From Galerina marginata (Eukaryota > Basidiomycota > Agaricomycetes > Agaricales > Galerinaceae), in assembly GCA_023014335.1 (NCBI GenBank), contig JAECYW010000003.1, positions 1,612,001 through 1,676,000 on the forward strand: a stretch of 64,000 nucleotides of DNA. The letters run 5' to 3'. The translations under genes were made by a program, and so were the position numbers. Shown here one piece after another: positions 34,821-45,394 of the stretch. How positions within the stretch are numbered: position 1 is the first letter of the stretch; each line of letters begins with the position of its first letter. The notes beneath the pieces are model-generated. The model saw only the letters and a list, made by a program, of their open reading frames with translations. It did not search any database and was not told the DNA's origin.

Positions 34821-35907
34821 TCAGTTTCTCCTACGGAAATAATTTTTGTTTAGGCATGATGCATCGTCGTTGGGCCATGAGTCGGTTGCGAGGTGTTTTC
34901 TGAAAGTTTCAACTAGCCATTTGCGATTTCTAAGTCGGTTCTGGAGACAGTCGTATTGGTATGCTGAGTTAAGGTGGAGGGTTTTGGTCATTCCCATCTG
35001 CTGAAGAACCTTGACTTCCGCAAGTTGGTCATCTGTGGGTTTGCGTAAATGGTGCAACTCATAGAAATGCAGCCGGAGTTCATCGATGAGTTCATCGAAA
35101 GAGGGTCGGTCGGTAAATCGTACAGGCTTTCCGTTAAGAAGGAAATATCCCTTGCGCTGTCCTCCTGTTGCCGTATTCTTACCGACGTCTACCTCGTCAA
35201 AGAGCTTGAGTAAGTTAAGAAGGTCGGCGAGGTGAGAATGCCTGGTGTAACGCAGAGCCATCCAGGTTAGAACATAGAGCGACGATTCTTCGTCATCCTG
35301 GACATCTTGCACTTTCTGTGGATCAGCGAGCAGGCCCTTTGACATGAATTGCCAGGTTCCCTAGGCGGCATTTTAGTAAGGAGAAAGGAAGAATAATGAC
35401 GCGATACCCACTGTTCGCTCAGGACGCCTTGCCTCAGTAGGCTGCTTCGTCGTATTAAGACAAAGATCCCAATCAATCAGAAGGCCATCTCCTTCGTCCG
35501 TAATGACAATATTTCCCTCACTAATATCGCGGTGAAGAATTTGAGCATCGTCGTACGAGCATTGGTGTGCTGCAGCAATGAATATTGAGACACGAAGCGT
35601 CCAGAGCCGAGAAAGGATTTTTACCTTCCAGGGCATCTGCTATCGCTTTGACAAGTTCGCGCGTCGACGCGAAATCGACCAAACGCCTGCCGATTTTGTT
35701 CAGGGACATTCGGTACTGATGAGGGGGACCCATTGCTTTAGTCGGATAAACATACGTGTCCCTTTCGGTGTCGGTGTCGGTGACATGGTTCCTGACATCA
35801 TTGCCTGGTTCCATAGGACCCACATATTTTGCCTCAAGTCTCTTGGGCGAGTTCACGCATACGTCGTTCTCTCCTAGAAGAGTCCGGTCGCGTCGTTCGG
35901 TATGCAT
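34821..35907 (-). CDS. FunK1-type kinase, N-lobe missing (copy B)
   Basis: Minus-strand paralogue of the gene at 32902. The frame is open from 36105, but the first ATG is only at 35907 (MHTERRDRTLLGEN), so the 5' end is uncertain. It reads HQYRMSLNKIGRRLVDF, VKAIADALEAHQCSYDDAQ over the intron near 35570-35624, then ILHRDISEGNIVIT and LLIDWDLCLN, the linker ARRPERT, intron about 35347-35410, GTWQFMSKGLLADPQ, SLYVLTWMALRYTRHSHLA, DRPSFDELIDELRLHFYEL and RKWLVETFRKHLATDSWP, ending RRRN at 34821. HRD and DWD catalytic residues are intact. As in copy A, no glycine loop or N-lobe lysine is found upstream. Whether it is a truncated gene, a pseudogene or has a missed upstream exon cannot be decided from sequence alone. 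Confidence 0.72.
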
Positions 35908-36616
35908 AGTGGCCAGGTTGCTTGTGAGAAATTGGAGTTCTGGAGAAACTTTTCCCAGTTGCTGCGGTATTAGGTGAGGGAGTGATTCGCCGACCCCGTT
36001 CCTCTTCACCAACGTTGGATGGGTTGTCGAACTCTTCTCCCGACGTATATTCCTTGCTAGTGATTCGCACTGGGGGTGGAGGAGGTCCCTAGAATACTTT
36101 ATCACCGACTGGTGAGGGTGATTTCATGGTGGTTGGGGTGACCGGTCTGTTGAGAGAACGATGTGGCATCACTGATCAAACGTACTGAATTTGCATGTCA
36201 TCGACTCATCTTTTGGCGGCACGCGTGACAATGTAGCCCGTGATTTGACAACTCGCGTCACCTAGTGCTATCTATCACTCCTAACATAGTGACTAGTCCG
36301 GCTCCCAGAAATGGGGGGGGATTAGAGCTTTTTTTAAAAATGATGATTTTGCCCATGGTGCCTAGTTTCAAAAAATTGTCGCCCTTGGAGGAGTTCGTCA
36401 AAGCTGTCGAGTACAAAAGCTTTCTGTTTTTGGTATACTTATTGCAACCTAGATGCCTATTGGTGTGGTATAAAGACGGTGTGGTATGGGCAGCCGGCGG
36501 TGGCTGGTATCTGGTATCTAGTATCCGGTATATACAAGCATCACTGGAAAAACATCATCCAGCAGAGAAAAGGCCATAGACTGTTCAAGCAGCCACAACC
36601 CAAGTCCCAATCCAAC
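35908..36616. other. Region upstream of FunK1 copy B and downstream of bestrophin 2
   Basis: The FunK1 frame remains open to 36105 without ATG, so an upstream exon may hide here. The remaining sequence has G-rich tracts (near 36310) and imperfect GGTATC/TGGTAT repeats near 36500-36530. No other gene found. Confidence 0.4.
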
Positions 36617-39369
36617 TCAGTTCCAATCATGGTTAAGCCCCTCCGCCACCCCCTCGTTCGCGCGCATCTGGAGCTCGTCCTCCGTGAGCTCCGTAAGGGT
36701 CCGCGAACGGCGTGGGGCGGGGCGGGTCGCAGCCTCCTCTTCCGCTTCACGCCCGAAGTACGCGTTGAGGCAGGGCGAGGACTTGAGCTGCTTGATGTCG
36801 GCGTGGATGATGGAGTGGCAGAAGAGGTCGAGGTCGAGGTCGTTCTGGTAGGGTTTGGGTTAGTTGGGGTTTGAGAGAGAGGGGTGGTGGGACGTACGTC
36901 GTCGTATCCTGTATAAAAGTAACAAAGCAAGAAAGAAAGAACAAGCAGCGAATGAGCAAATGGAAATGTACTGTGGCTTTATGCATTGAGGGAGGACCCA
37001 CCGAAAGGCTGCTCGATCTCCTCGCCGGCCGCGAGGAATCCAAGGTAGATAAACGCGGCGATGGCGACGCCTGGGATCGTGTAGTACCCGAACTGGCTGA
37101 CCAGCTGGAAGGGCAGGAAGAAGAGGTAGACCCAGACGGTGCTGTATAAAAATTGATGTTGAGTTGATGGCCTTATGAAAAGGGGAGGGCAGGTGGCTTA
37201 CTGTCTGTTGACCAGGAAGGCCAGTCAAAGGTAAGGAGATGAGAAGAGAAGAGGAAACTAAGAAAACGGATAGGTTGACCTGATGTGTACAGCGTATACG
37301 CTTATTCAATCGTGTTTGTCGTCAGTATAATGTTAAACATCTGGGTTAGAGGAAAGAACACGACTGACAAAGGTAAGGGCGTCGTAAGAATCCGCTCCAG
37401 GGCTAATAAAACAATAAGTCAGTCCGATACCAGACGTAGCAGGTAAGCACGAACCGGAAAGCGAGTCCTCAAACGCGGCGATCGTTCCAATCATAGTGCC
37501 CATGCTCGTCCCTACAGAAAACCAATCAAACAATGTTAATGTTCAGACCTATAACGAAAGAACAGAAAAGCAGAGAAGAAAAGAACGACATACCAGGCAC
37601 AGTCCCCCGATCCTCCAGCACGCTACACCACTCGCTCAAGCAGCGCAGGATCTCAAGGGGCAAGTTCTCGCCACCCCCAGCGACCTTGGGCCTATGCTTG
37701 GAATGCAAACCCGCCTGGGAGGCGATAGGGCCTTGCCACTTGCGTTGTTGGGCTTCTTCTATTTCCTGTTGGAATAATAACAACCACATCTCAGCATCCC
37801 GAGAATGGTTATTTTATTAATAGGAAGTAACACGCACCCTCACACCAGGCGGCAGAACCTCCAACGGCGGCGCAGCGAACTGCTCTCTCAGCATCGCGAT
37901 GGTCCCCGCGAACGGTATGAGGTCGCCCGCGACCTTGTCCATCATATTGTCCGTCCGCGGGGGCTGCGCGGAGGGCAGCAGCGGGCGGTGCTGGCTCGTC
38001 GCGATGCTGGATACGCTCGCCAAGGAGAGCTGTGAATTCTGGGAGGCGCGGTGTTTGAGTAGGTGGTGTCCGCGTGGAGGTGGAGGGCCAGACGAGGACC
38101 CCGGGGGGCCGGAGGAGAGCTTGGTGGGGTCGAATGCGTTGAATGTGCCGTAGGCGTTGATGGGTGGGACGATGGGGTCCACGTCGACGTCGACAAGGGG
38201 CGATGATAGTGGGGATTGGAGGTGGGAAGGCGTGGGTGAGGGCGAGGAGGACTCGGGTACTTCGGTGATGATGGTCTGTGTTGTGATCCGTTGGGCTCTG
38301 CGTGGGGAGGGCAGGGCGGTTGAGATCGCGTGCTCTGCGTGCTGGTCTGCTGTGTGGTCGTGCTGAGAAAGACAAGTATGAGGCTGATGTTCAGGGAGGA
38401 GGAATCGAGGAGAAAAGTATTACGCACATCGTGCATTGGCCGAACGAGGTGGTAAAGGTCTTCATAATAGATCCCCAGTTCTCCTGGACATGGAGTTAGA
38501 TATGAATTGTTTAGAGGCACACGACTTTGAATGACCAACCTCGGATATGATGCTTGAGCGCAATAGAAAACCTAGATAAGAAATCAGGAATGCCAAGCGA
38601 CAAAGTCTCTTAGAACAACGAAAACATACCCTTCCAGCAGATCCAGCGCCATCCTCTTCTCCGCCATGATCTTGTTCAGCTCCTCCTCCGGACGCAGCGT
38701 CTTGCCACTCTGCGTTTCTTCCGCCGTTTTTGCTGTGAGGCGCAGGGGGACGTGGAACCAGATGAGGCGGCCTAGCGTGCGCGAGTTGCGGATGACGTCG
38801 GACCAGCAGGTGCGGCCCATCCAGTATCTGTCGTAGCTGCATACGCACGGGATGTCAGGAGGAAAATGGATATAAGTTGAGGAAGGGCTGCGTACCCGCT
38901 TATGGCACGGTATGATATGACGAAACCGATAACGACACCTGCTCGGGTTTGAGCAATCGTTAAAGATGGGGACGATTACCCAAAGAAGGACGAACCTAGA
39001 ACCGTCAACATGACACTGGGTATTTCGAGGTCAATAATTTTCCTCATAGATATAGTGACCACCGCTGAAGCATGGAATTCAGCGACCCAATACGTCCCAC
39101 AAGACAAAGGTTTCTTACCTGCCGCAAATACGGTATGAAGTAGGACAGCCGGCCAAATCCTCCATATCTAGCCCACAGAATCACGCGTCAGAACTGCACG
39201 AAATGACAACCGTGAAGACGCTTACAACGGAGCCTCTACCCAACGTCCACGTCAGAAGAGAACGCGCTGGGGCCTGTGGGGTGAGGTCGAACGTCGAGCC
39301 CGGGTGGGAGGCAGGTAACAGGGGGTGGTTCCCCGTCGCCGACCGCTTGTTCTTCAGGGATTTCGCCAT
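36617..39369 (-). CDS. Bestrophin-like anion channel (UPF0187), long loop form
   Basis: ATG at 39369 (MAKSLKNKRSATGN). An early exon gives IWRIWPAVLLHTVFAA (near 39125-39170), then a span of the type VVIGFVISYRAISGYDRYWM, GRTCWSDVIRNSRTLGRLIW (38760-38825) and IMAEKRMALDLLEG. GIYYEDLYHLVRPMHD is at 38430-38480. A Ser/Pro-rich loop of about 170 residues (37840-38370) is inserted. Next come RKWQGPIASQ, LEILRCLSEWCSVLEDRGT (37590-37760) and MIGTIAAFEDSLS (37450-37500), and finally VWVYLFFLPFQLVSQFGYYT and FLAAGEEIEQPFG (37020-37145), YDDNDLDLDLF, ending with TGA at 36617-36619. Order and motifs match fungal bestrophins and the paralogue at 1-1722. The exon linking ALERILTTPLP to the last transmembrane exon (37190-37420) could not be placed cleanly. 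Confidence 0.88.
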
Positions 39370-39977
39370 CCTGCTGTCCTTTGAAGATGTAAAGTGTAAG
39401 CCGATCCTGATAAATTTGAGGTGTAGCTGCAAAAAGAATGTGGGGTCAAGTCAAGTTTTTGGATGGATCCTGCCTCAGGGGGTGGTGGTGATGGTTATGG
39501 TGTAAATCATAGAAGTGGAAGGGAATAGGGAATCAAAGAAGTCGTTTTATTTATGCAACGTTGCGAAATGTCAGATATTTCAATTGCCGTGGGCGCTGAT
39601 GATGGCTCGGGACGACCCTGAAATGCCGCAAGACACTCTGGTTCGCATCGTGTTCTTGCTCCAACTGCACAAGGCAGAGAACGGTATCGTATTACACACT
39701 GGGTTATTTCTCCAAGCTCCAACTTCATGAGTCTGGAAAGGCCCGGTGCCTGCTAACCGCAATCTAATCTTTGAAGCCAGTCTAGATGATCTGTTGACTT
39801 AGAGACTCATGAGGATGTAGAATACGCTGTGCTGAACTTATGTAGATCCAAAAAAAAATTGTTCTCTCTCTCTCTCGCTCTCTCATAACAAAATACGATA
39901 GGATGGCGAAAGCAGGGTATCATTCAAACCAAAATCCATACCAAGAACACACATATAAAGGCTAAACAACACGGGGT
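39370..39977. other. Intergenic; contains TC tract 39863-39884
   Basis: Upstream of bestrophin 2 and 3' flank of the polyQ protein gene. A poly-A/TC-rich tract (poly-A 39850-39858, then TC repeats with one interruption) is the only notable structure. Confidence 0.5.
39863..39884. repeat. TC-rich microsatellite
   Basis: Tandem TC dinucleotides interrupted by one G, in the intergenic region between bestrophin 2 and the polyQ protein. Confidence 0.8.
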
Positions 39978-40573
39978 TCACATCGCACGAACAGGGAAAG
40001 GATGCGAGATCGCCCGAATATTAACAGGACCATTCAGTGTCGTCGACGTCGAGAAACTCCTCGACCGCGCACGCCCAGAGGGCGTCTGCGGCGGTGCCGG
40101 CGTAGCGGGGATCGTTGGCAGTCGAGTATGCGGAAACGGAACAGATATAGGAAGAGCGACACTAGCGTTCTCCGCGTCCCAGGTTGTGAGAGTGTGACTC
40201 GTACTACGCGACCTTCCGTGCCGCTGGGTCGTAGGAGCAGGCGTGCCGGGGATAGATGGCAGTCGAGGAACAGGGGGAATCGTCGCTCTCTCCACATCCC
40301 AACTTGATCTCGTAGTCGTAGTCGTAGTGGTGACACTCGTACGTGCATGACGATGTACCGGCATAGAAGCTCGACTCTGCGGTGCAGGCGTCGCCTGGAT
40401 TGTTGGAAGCTTCGGCCGTTGCGGAAGAGAAAGCGGAAGCGGGGGCATCTCCTCCGTCTCCCAGGTCTTGAGGTTCATAGCGAACTGCGATACCGCAGGG
40501 GAGCTGTTATACCGCCTGTGGCCTTTCCTGGCCGGTGCTAGCGCTGGCACGGGTGGTGAGGTAGTCGAACGTG

Positions 40574-40606
<33 letters not shown>

Positions 40607-41754
40607 CTCTTGATAGAGCCGATGTAGTAGAAGTAATCGATGTTGAAGCTGGCTGGGAAGGAGCAGGAGCAGGCAGAGCCAGCAAATCGGGAGCAGCAGA
40701 ACCAGAAGAACTGCTATTCGCAATGAACGACATGCGCATCGGCGACAGCCCAGCTCTGAGCGCCGGGAGCTTGTACTCCGCCACCGTGAGCGCCGTCTGT
40801 CGGCGCAGAGCAGCCTCCTTCGCATCCTTGGCCTCTTTCCGCGAAGAGGGCTGCAGGGAGAGATGACTCATGACCTTCCCGAACGCCTTGGCCGGGCGGG
40901 AGAGGCGTTTGTTCATAATTGAATTGCTGCTGCTGCCGTCCTTATCCTTTTCCTTGTCCTCGGCAGTAGCTCCCTTTTGCTTCTTCCTCAACTTCCCAGC
41001 AGCAGGCCCGCCTTCGAGGTCCTGCAATTTCATCGGGAACTTGAAATCCAACGAGGCTCTGCCCGTAGGCTCTAGCTTCGCATTTGGAGCCTCGACAGTG
41101 ATAGACGGGATCTCGGCACTGTTGCATGGCGCCTCTTTGGCGAAGACAATCATGGAAGCATCAACGGACGAAGCAGAGTGCAGCGGCGTCTTCACGACCG
41201 ACTCCGAGTCGTGGTCGCTGTCACCGTCTTCCTCCGTTCCCGCATCCACACCCTCGTCAGACTCTAGCTCGTGATCCGACTCCGTTTCTTCAGCCATGGC
41301 CTCCCACTGCACGCTCGGGCTAAACGCAACAGCATGCCGCCTCGTATCCGCGTTATCAACAGGCACATGAGCGAGAATGGGGCCGAACGGCGACGCATCG
41401 CCTTGCCACGAGTCCTGGCTCCAGACACTGGCGTCGGACATGGCGGAGAGCGCGGCGCTGATGATCTTCGCGCTCACTGTGGCTGAGAGAGCGAAGAGCC
41501 CGGGGGAGTCCTCTGTGGGAGTCAACTGTGGAGAGGAAAAGGAAAAAGGACGTGAGTTCATGGGTATTGCTCTTCGTAGGGAGGGTAAAAAAGAGTCTAG
41601 AGAACAAGCTTACCTCTCCATAGCTCGTCTGCATCCCAGCAAGGTCGGCTTTGACCCTAAACAAGAGCGACCGCTGCGCGACCAGCGGCGCCAGCGAGAT
41701 GCTCAGTCGCTGAGCATTCGGGCGGTAGATGCCCCTGCGAAATTGGTGTTCCAT
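39978..41754 (-). CDS. Unrecognised polyQ/Pro-rich basidiomycete protein with C-terminal repeats
   Basis: Two exons, 41754-41614 (47 residues, MEHQFRRGIYRPNAQRLSIS) and 41525-39978, give 562 residues. The short first exon encodes a conserved-looking segment (LLFRVKADLAGMQTSYGE) that joins LTPTEDSPGLFALSATVSAK over an 88-nt intron. The rest is Ser/Thr/Pro-rich and acidic in parts (residues about 110-150), with KLRKKQKGA and KRLSRPAKAFGKVMSHLSL as basic blocks. A run of ten glutamines (alternating CAA/CAG, 40575-40606) lies centrally. Three related units in the last 190 residues share W-D/E-x-E ... LPTI/SIP-x-TPAP ... R-rich: TWETEEMPPLPL, SSWDVERATIPPVPRLPS and TTWDAENASVALPI. No catalytic domain, signal peptide or membrane span. 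A regulatory or scaffolding role is possible but unproven. Confidence 0.75.
40575..40606. repeat. Alternating CAA/CAG polyglutamine repeat
   Basis: On plus it reads CTGTTG repeated about five times; on the coding minus strand it is CAACAG units encoding about ten glutamines inside the gene 39978-41754. The synonymous alternation reduces slippage compared with a pure CAG run. Confidence 0.85.
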
Positions 41755-42779
41755 AAGTACGAAGTTTAGTTTTAGTAGATATAGAGGTCTCAGGCGCGCA
41801 GCGTCCTTGTCCTGGCAGCAACAGCAGTCAATGCTGTGGTGGTTTGGGTAGTGGATGGTGGTGGTCACTGGTCAACAGCACAACGAAGGGCGCCATCAGC
41901 CGACAACCGAGATCTTCAGCCTGGCATTGCCCCCGTTTGATGCGCACGGTGTGGTCTGGATGATCAGTCATGCCACGTTTTGAGTCAATGTTACTCTGCG
42001 ATTGTGAGGGTGATGAACTGAGGTCGGGACTAGTGGGAGGTTTTAGTGGTTTCATGCCACTGACAGCATCATGATTTTTTCGACAGAAACTATTTTCAGC
42101 GAACATCTTTTTAGTTTTTACTATGATAGAACGAAATCTGGCTCTCGTGTTCCTCCTCCACCAAGATCGATTGCTAGACATCATATATTCCAGCGAGATA
42201 GGCAGGGTGTCAAAAGGAGAGAAAGGCGGTTAGTTCATTGTCGTTAGTCAATAAATCCGATCCCGAGTTGAGAATGGCATGGTTATGCGGCTGCTCACGG
42301 ACACAAACACCCTTTTAGTTTGAAGCGAGTTGATTTTGGGCCTCAGACTGAGGTATCGGCAACCTGAAAGAATTAGACAAAACTACTCTAGACTCTAGAC
42401 ACGACTTCGTACAGCGAGCCAGAAGAGTTGGGGACCCGGACAAAGGACCGTGAAGCGCGAAGATCTTCGCTTGTTTCATCGACTACTCGGTATCGCTTTC
42501 TGGACCGAGAAAGACCGAGCTTATTTCTCTTGAAGGGGTTGAATATCGAAGATGCCTTGCATGCCTTTGAAATCAAAACAGCATTGACTTGAATGATCTG
42601 GGCAATACGACGCAGAAATATCGACTTAGGACGCTGTTCATAACAGGATAACAAGCAATCAACCACGCCGACGAGCAATGAATAGATTAGATATTAGACA
42701 ACCTAACAATCATAAGCAAGCGAGAAGAGAAGAGGAAAAGAAAAACGCACAATATAATGATAACAATGCTTTAGATAGA
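41755..42779. other. Intergenic; a 96-codon frame of doubtful status
   Basis: Upstream of the polyQ protein gene and downstream of mL44. An open frame at 42388-42678 (minus) codes for a basic 96-residue peptide without features; it could be a small gene or chance. No repeats or RNAs recognised. Confidence 0.4.
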
Positions 42780-43861
42780 CTATGCTGCTACTTTTGGTCG
42801 TTCCTCCTCTGTTGGGAGTAATTGGCCTTGTTCGCCACCCATTCGTGCAGATATTGATTCGGCGTCATTATGGAATACTTTCGGTAGACCTCCCTTCACC
42901 CGAAGAAGAGGCAACAGTTGTGTATGGAACACCCTTTGAGCAACAGATGCACCCTGGACGCAAAGTGACTTTAGAATAAGGGTATATGTCTCATCGCGAT
43001 TGTAACGCACAAATTGCTGATAGATTCCGCCAATCATAGCCTGAACCGCCTCGCCTTGGACCTTATACAGCCCTGCAGAACGTAGGACCTCCAGCTTCGT
43101 CTTACTACCGGCAAGTTTACTAGAAGGCGCCGCAGGTTGCCAGATCAACACCTGGCCAACACCCCATGCATGGCCAACATTTTCACCCAGAAGGTTCGTA
43201 TGAAGGGTGCGGGCTGCAATCGCTTCAATGTCGTGCTGAGATGTCAAGTTCCGACTTGACTGCAGGAAGAGAAGGAGGTAGGCAGAGAGCACGCGTCGAC
43301 CTAGGAGTCGTAACATCTGTTAGGGTTGCGGACGACAACAGATATGTTATTGAATTACGTACCGATAAAACTCAGGCCAGCATTATGCCCCCTCCTCGCC
43401 AGCCGATGACTCCCGTGTGTCAATATCCGCTGCGCGAGCTCGGGTGGGAATTGTAGGGGCGAGAACAGACGGTTCATGTACGCCGCAAAGTGAGCAGGAA
43501 CCTGCGAATCGGTGAGTTGGGGTAGGGTATCCGCCATATCCTCCGCCGAGCTCTCCGATACCGCGAAATCGTGCTGTGCAGTCGATCGTAAGGGTGCTGT
43601 AGTGGCGCCAGCCATCCGCGACTCGCGTGACCTCCGTGGCTCAAGTCCCTCATGTTCCAGCGGTGGTTCCCGTGTTCGCACAGCAGCCTGCCCGTATGTC
43701 CGAGTGCCTATGAGATATAGGGTAAGAAAGGTGCATTTGACGGGCAAATGAACGCGTTTGGTACCAGGTATTAGTGCCCGTGCAGACCCCAGAGATGAGC
43801 TAGAATGCGTACTGGCCACCGAGCGTAATGAGGAGCCTAGACAACGGGCTGCACGGGACAT
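42780..43861 (-). CDS. MRPL3: Mitochondrial large-subunit ribosomal protein mL44 (RNase III fold)
   Basis: mL44/MRPL3 belongs to the RNase III-fold proteins of the mitochondrial large ribosomal subunit. ATG at 43861 gives a basic Ser/Arg-rich targeting presequence (MSRAARCLGSSLRSVAS). An intron (about 43711-43766) joins ARALIP to GTRTYGQAAVRTRE. The RNase III-like part reads LTDSQVPAHFAAYMNRLFSP, PPELAQRILTHGSHRLARRG, HNAGLSFIG, then over the intron 43298-43366 RRVLSAYLLLFLQSSRNLTS, HDIEAIAARTLHTNLLGENV, KTKLEVLRSAGLYKVQGEAV, QAMIGGIYQQF, and over a last intron (about 42963-43024) GASVAQRVFHTQLLPLL. The stop is at 42780. The HNAGLSFIGRRVLSAYL block is close to the RNase III signature, without the catalytic acidic set of active enzymes. 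The gene looks complete and functional. Confidence 0.88.
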
Positions 43862-44796
43862 TTTGGGAGAAAAAAGAGGGGAATATGACTAGCTCGTTGG
43901 CGACTTGTTGGAACTTTCAAGTCACCGCGACAGTGGGGAAAGAAAAATAGGCTGATCACGTGGACAATTTCTTTAGGGGAGGTCAACTTGACTCAACCAT
44001 TCTACGAGTCGACAACGTCCTCCTTTCTTTTATCACCCTTTCTCGTCAAGGCTCAACATCGGCGTTCGTTAATGCATTTTTTGATACTTACTCTCGTCGG
44101 TTGCAGGTATGTTGAATATTTTTTGCAGCTAACCGACGTTAATTGTCGTTTATCCTTGCCTCAAATTGACAGTTGGTATGTATGCTCCACGATCAGAAGC
44201 TATCAGAAAGATAAGAAAGTGGGTGACCCTCGGTCGTAGTGATCTCCTTCCGCCTTTGGACGCTCTGGACACTCTGGACACTCTGAGGAATTAACTATCT
44301 ATGAATGCACACAGGGCTTAATTTGTCTCTCATTATACTTACTGCCTGGCGAACACCATTGCGGACCCTGCCACTGAGTACCCCACACATTGTCAACACG
44401 TTAATGAGGGAGCTCCGGAGGTACCCACTTGGCCGGGAATCGGTCTCTTGTGCCCCAACTTCTCAGGGAAATCGGGGAACATGAAATGAGGGTCTCCGTA
44501 CACTCGATACTGAGGCCAGCGCAGCGCGCGATATTATTCCCTCGACGCTTTGAGTCATATTTTTCATATCCAGCGACATATGGCTCAGGGCAACATCGGC
44601 GACGAACTGGACTTGACGGACACTTCCTGTCCCTGCCTGACTGACTGAACTTTGCTTCCATCCCCAGGCCTGTCTGTAAATACAAGATATAAGATCTCGC
44701 ATCGCCCAACTCACTCCCTCAGGCTTTCCCCCCTTGACGGCGCCTCTCAACACTTTCACAATTCACGCCGGAGGCTTCTGGCTAATCATCCTTGCG
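43862..44796. other. Divergent intergenic region
   Basis: Holds the promoters of mL44 (minus) and the FHA gene (plus). A TCACGTGG E-box-like element is at 43956-43963. Near 44262-44285 there are imperfect CTCTGGACA repeats. An open frame at 43988-44239 shows no features. Confidence 0.45.
43957..43962. promoter_or_regulatory. CACGTG motif upstream of mL44
   Basis: CACGTG, the palindromic E-box/CBF1-like site, 95 nt before the mL44 start codon. The occurrence is direct sequence; a regulatory role is inferred only. Confidence 0.3.
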
Positions 44797-45394
44797 ATGT
44801 CGACTCCGACCATGACGCTGTCTCCTGCATCTGGGACATTTCCATTCCAGGAAAAGACCATTCCAATGCCCTCTGGGACGAAAGTCATCCTCGGCTCCAC
44901 CGAAGTGTCGACGGGATTGCCTGCGCGCGTCCCATCCGCGAGCAACGGCTGGTTCCCCCCTAAACAGACGGAAGACTCTGCCATCGCTAGCGTCTCCCCT
45001 CTGCCTCTCAGCTCGTCTCACGCTGAGATCTGGTGCGATGGCGGCAAAGTCAGTTTGATCCCCCATCTCTTCCCCCAAAATCCGTTCCTATCACCGTATC
45101 TAGCACGTGCTCACCTTTCTTGCCCTTCCCCTTATGCAGGTCTATATTCGCGACCTGGATTCCGCGTTCGGCACATATGTGAACGCCATGAGAATCTCAA
45201 AGACGACCATACTAAAAGCAGGAGACACCATAGTGCGCATCAGATTATTCTCTGCCTTTTTTGTCGTTTCTAATTGAACCTGTCAGTGCCTTGGGTCTCG
45301 CATCGCGCGAAATGGGAAGACGCCAGCGTATATCACCGACTTTCATCTCAGCCCTGTGGTCGCGAAAGTGTCGCTATCTGGGGTGTCTTCGTAG
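44797..45394 (+). CDS. Small stand-alone FHA-domain protein
   Basis: Exons 44797-45048, 45140-45232 and 45287-45394 total 453 nt, or 150 residues. The forkhead-associated domain binds phosphothreonine peptides. The start MSTPTMTLSPASGTFPFQEK leads into the beta strands (TIPMPSGTKVILGST), the SSSHAEIWCDGGK motif with the S-x-x-H signature, KVYIRDLDSAFGTYVNAMRI (the variant of the usual S-N-GT-x-N strand-turn), TTILKAGDTICLGSRIARNG and KTPAYITDFHLSPVVAKVSL at the end. The R of the usual GR(S/T) after the second strand is replaced: the text reads VILGST, so phosphopeptide binding may be weaker. The stop is at 45392-45394. The frame is fully closed by the two introns. Larger relatives carry coiled coils (Far9/Vps64/SLMAP-like); here none follows, so it is only the FHA module. 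Confidence 0.85.

Noticed and set aside
42388..42678. 96-codon basic minus-strand frame between the polyQ gene and mL44
   Set aside because: No homology-like motif or splice context; kept only as a note in the intergenic entry.
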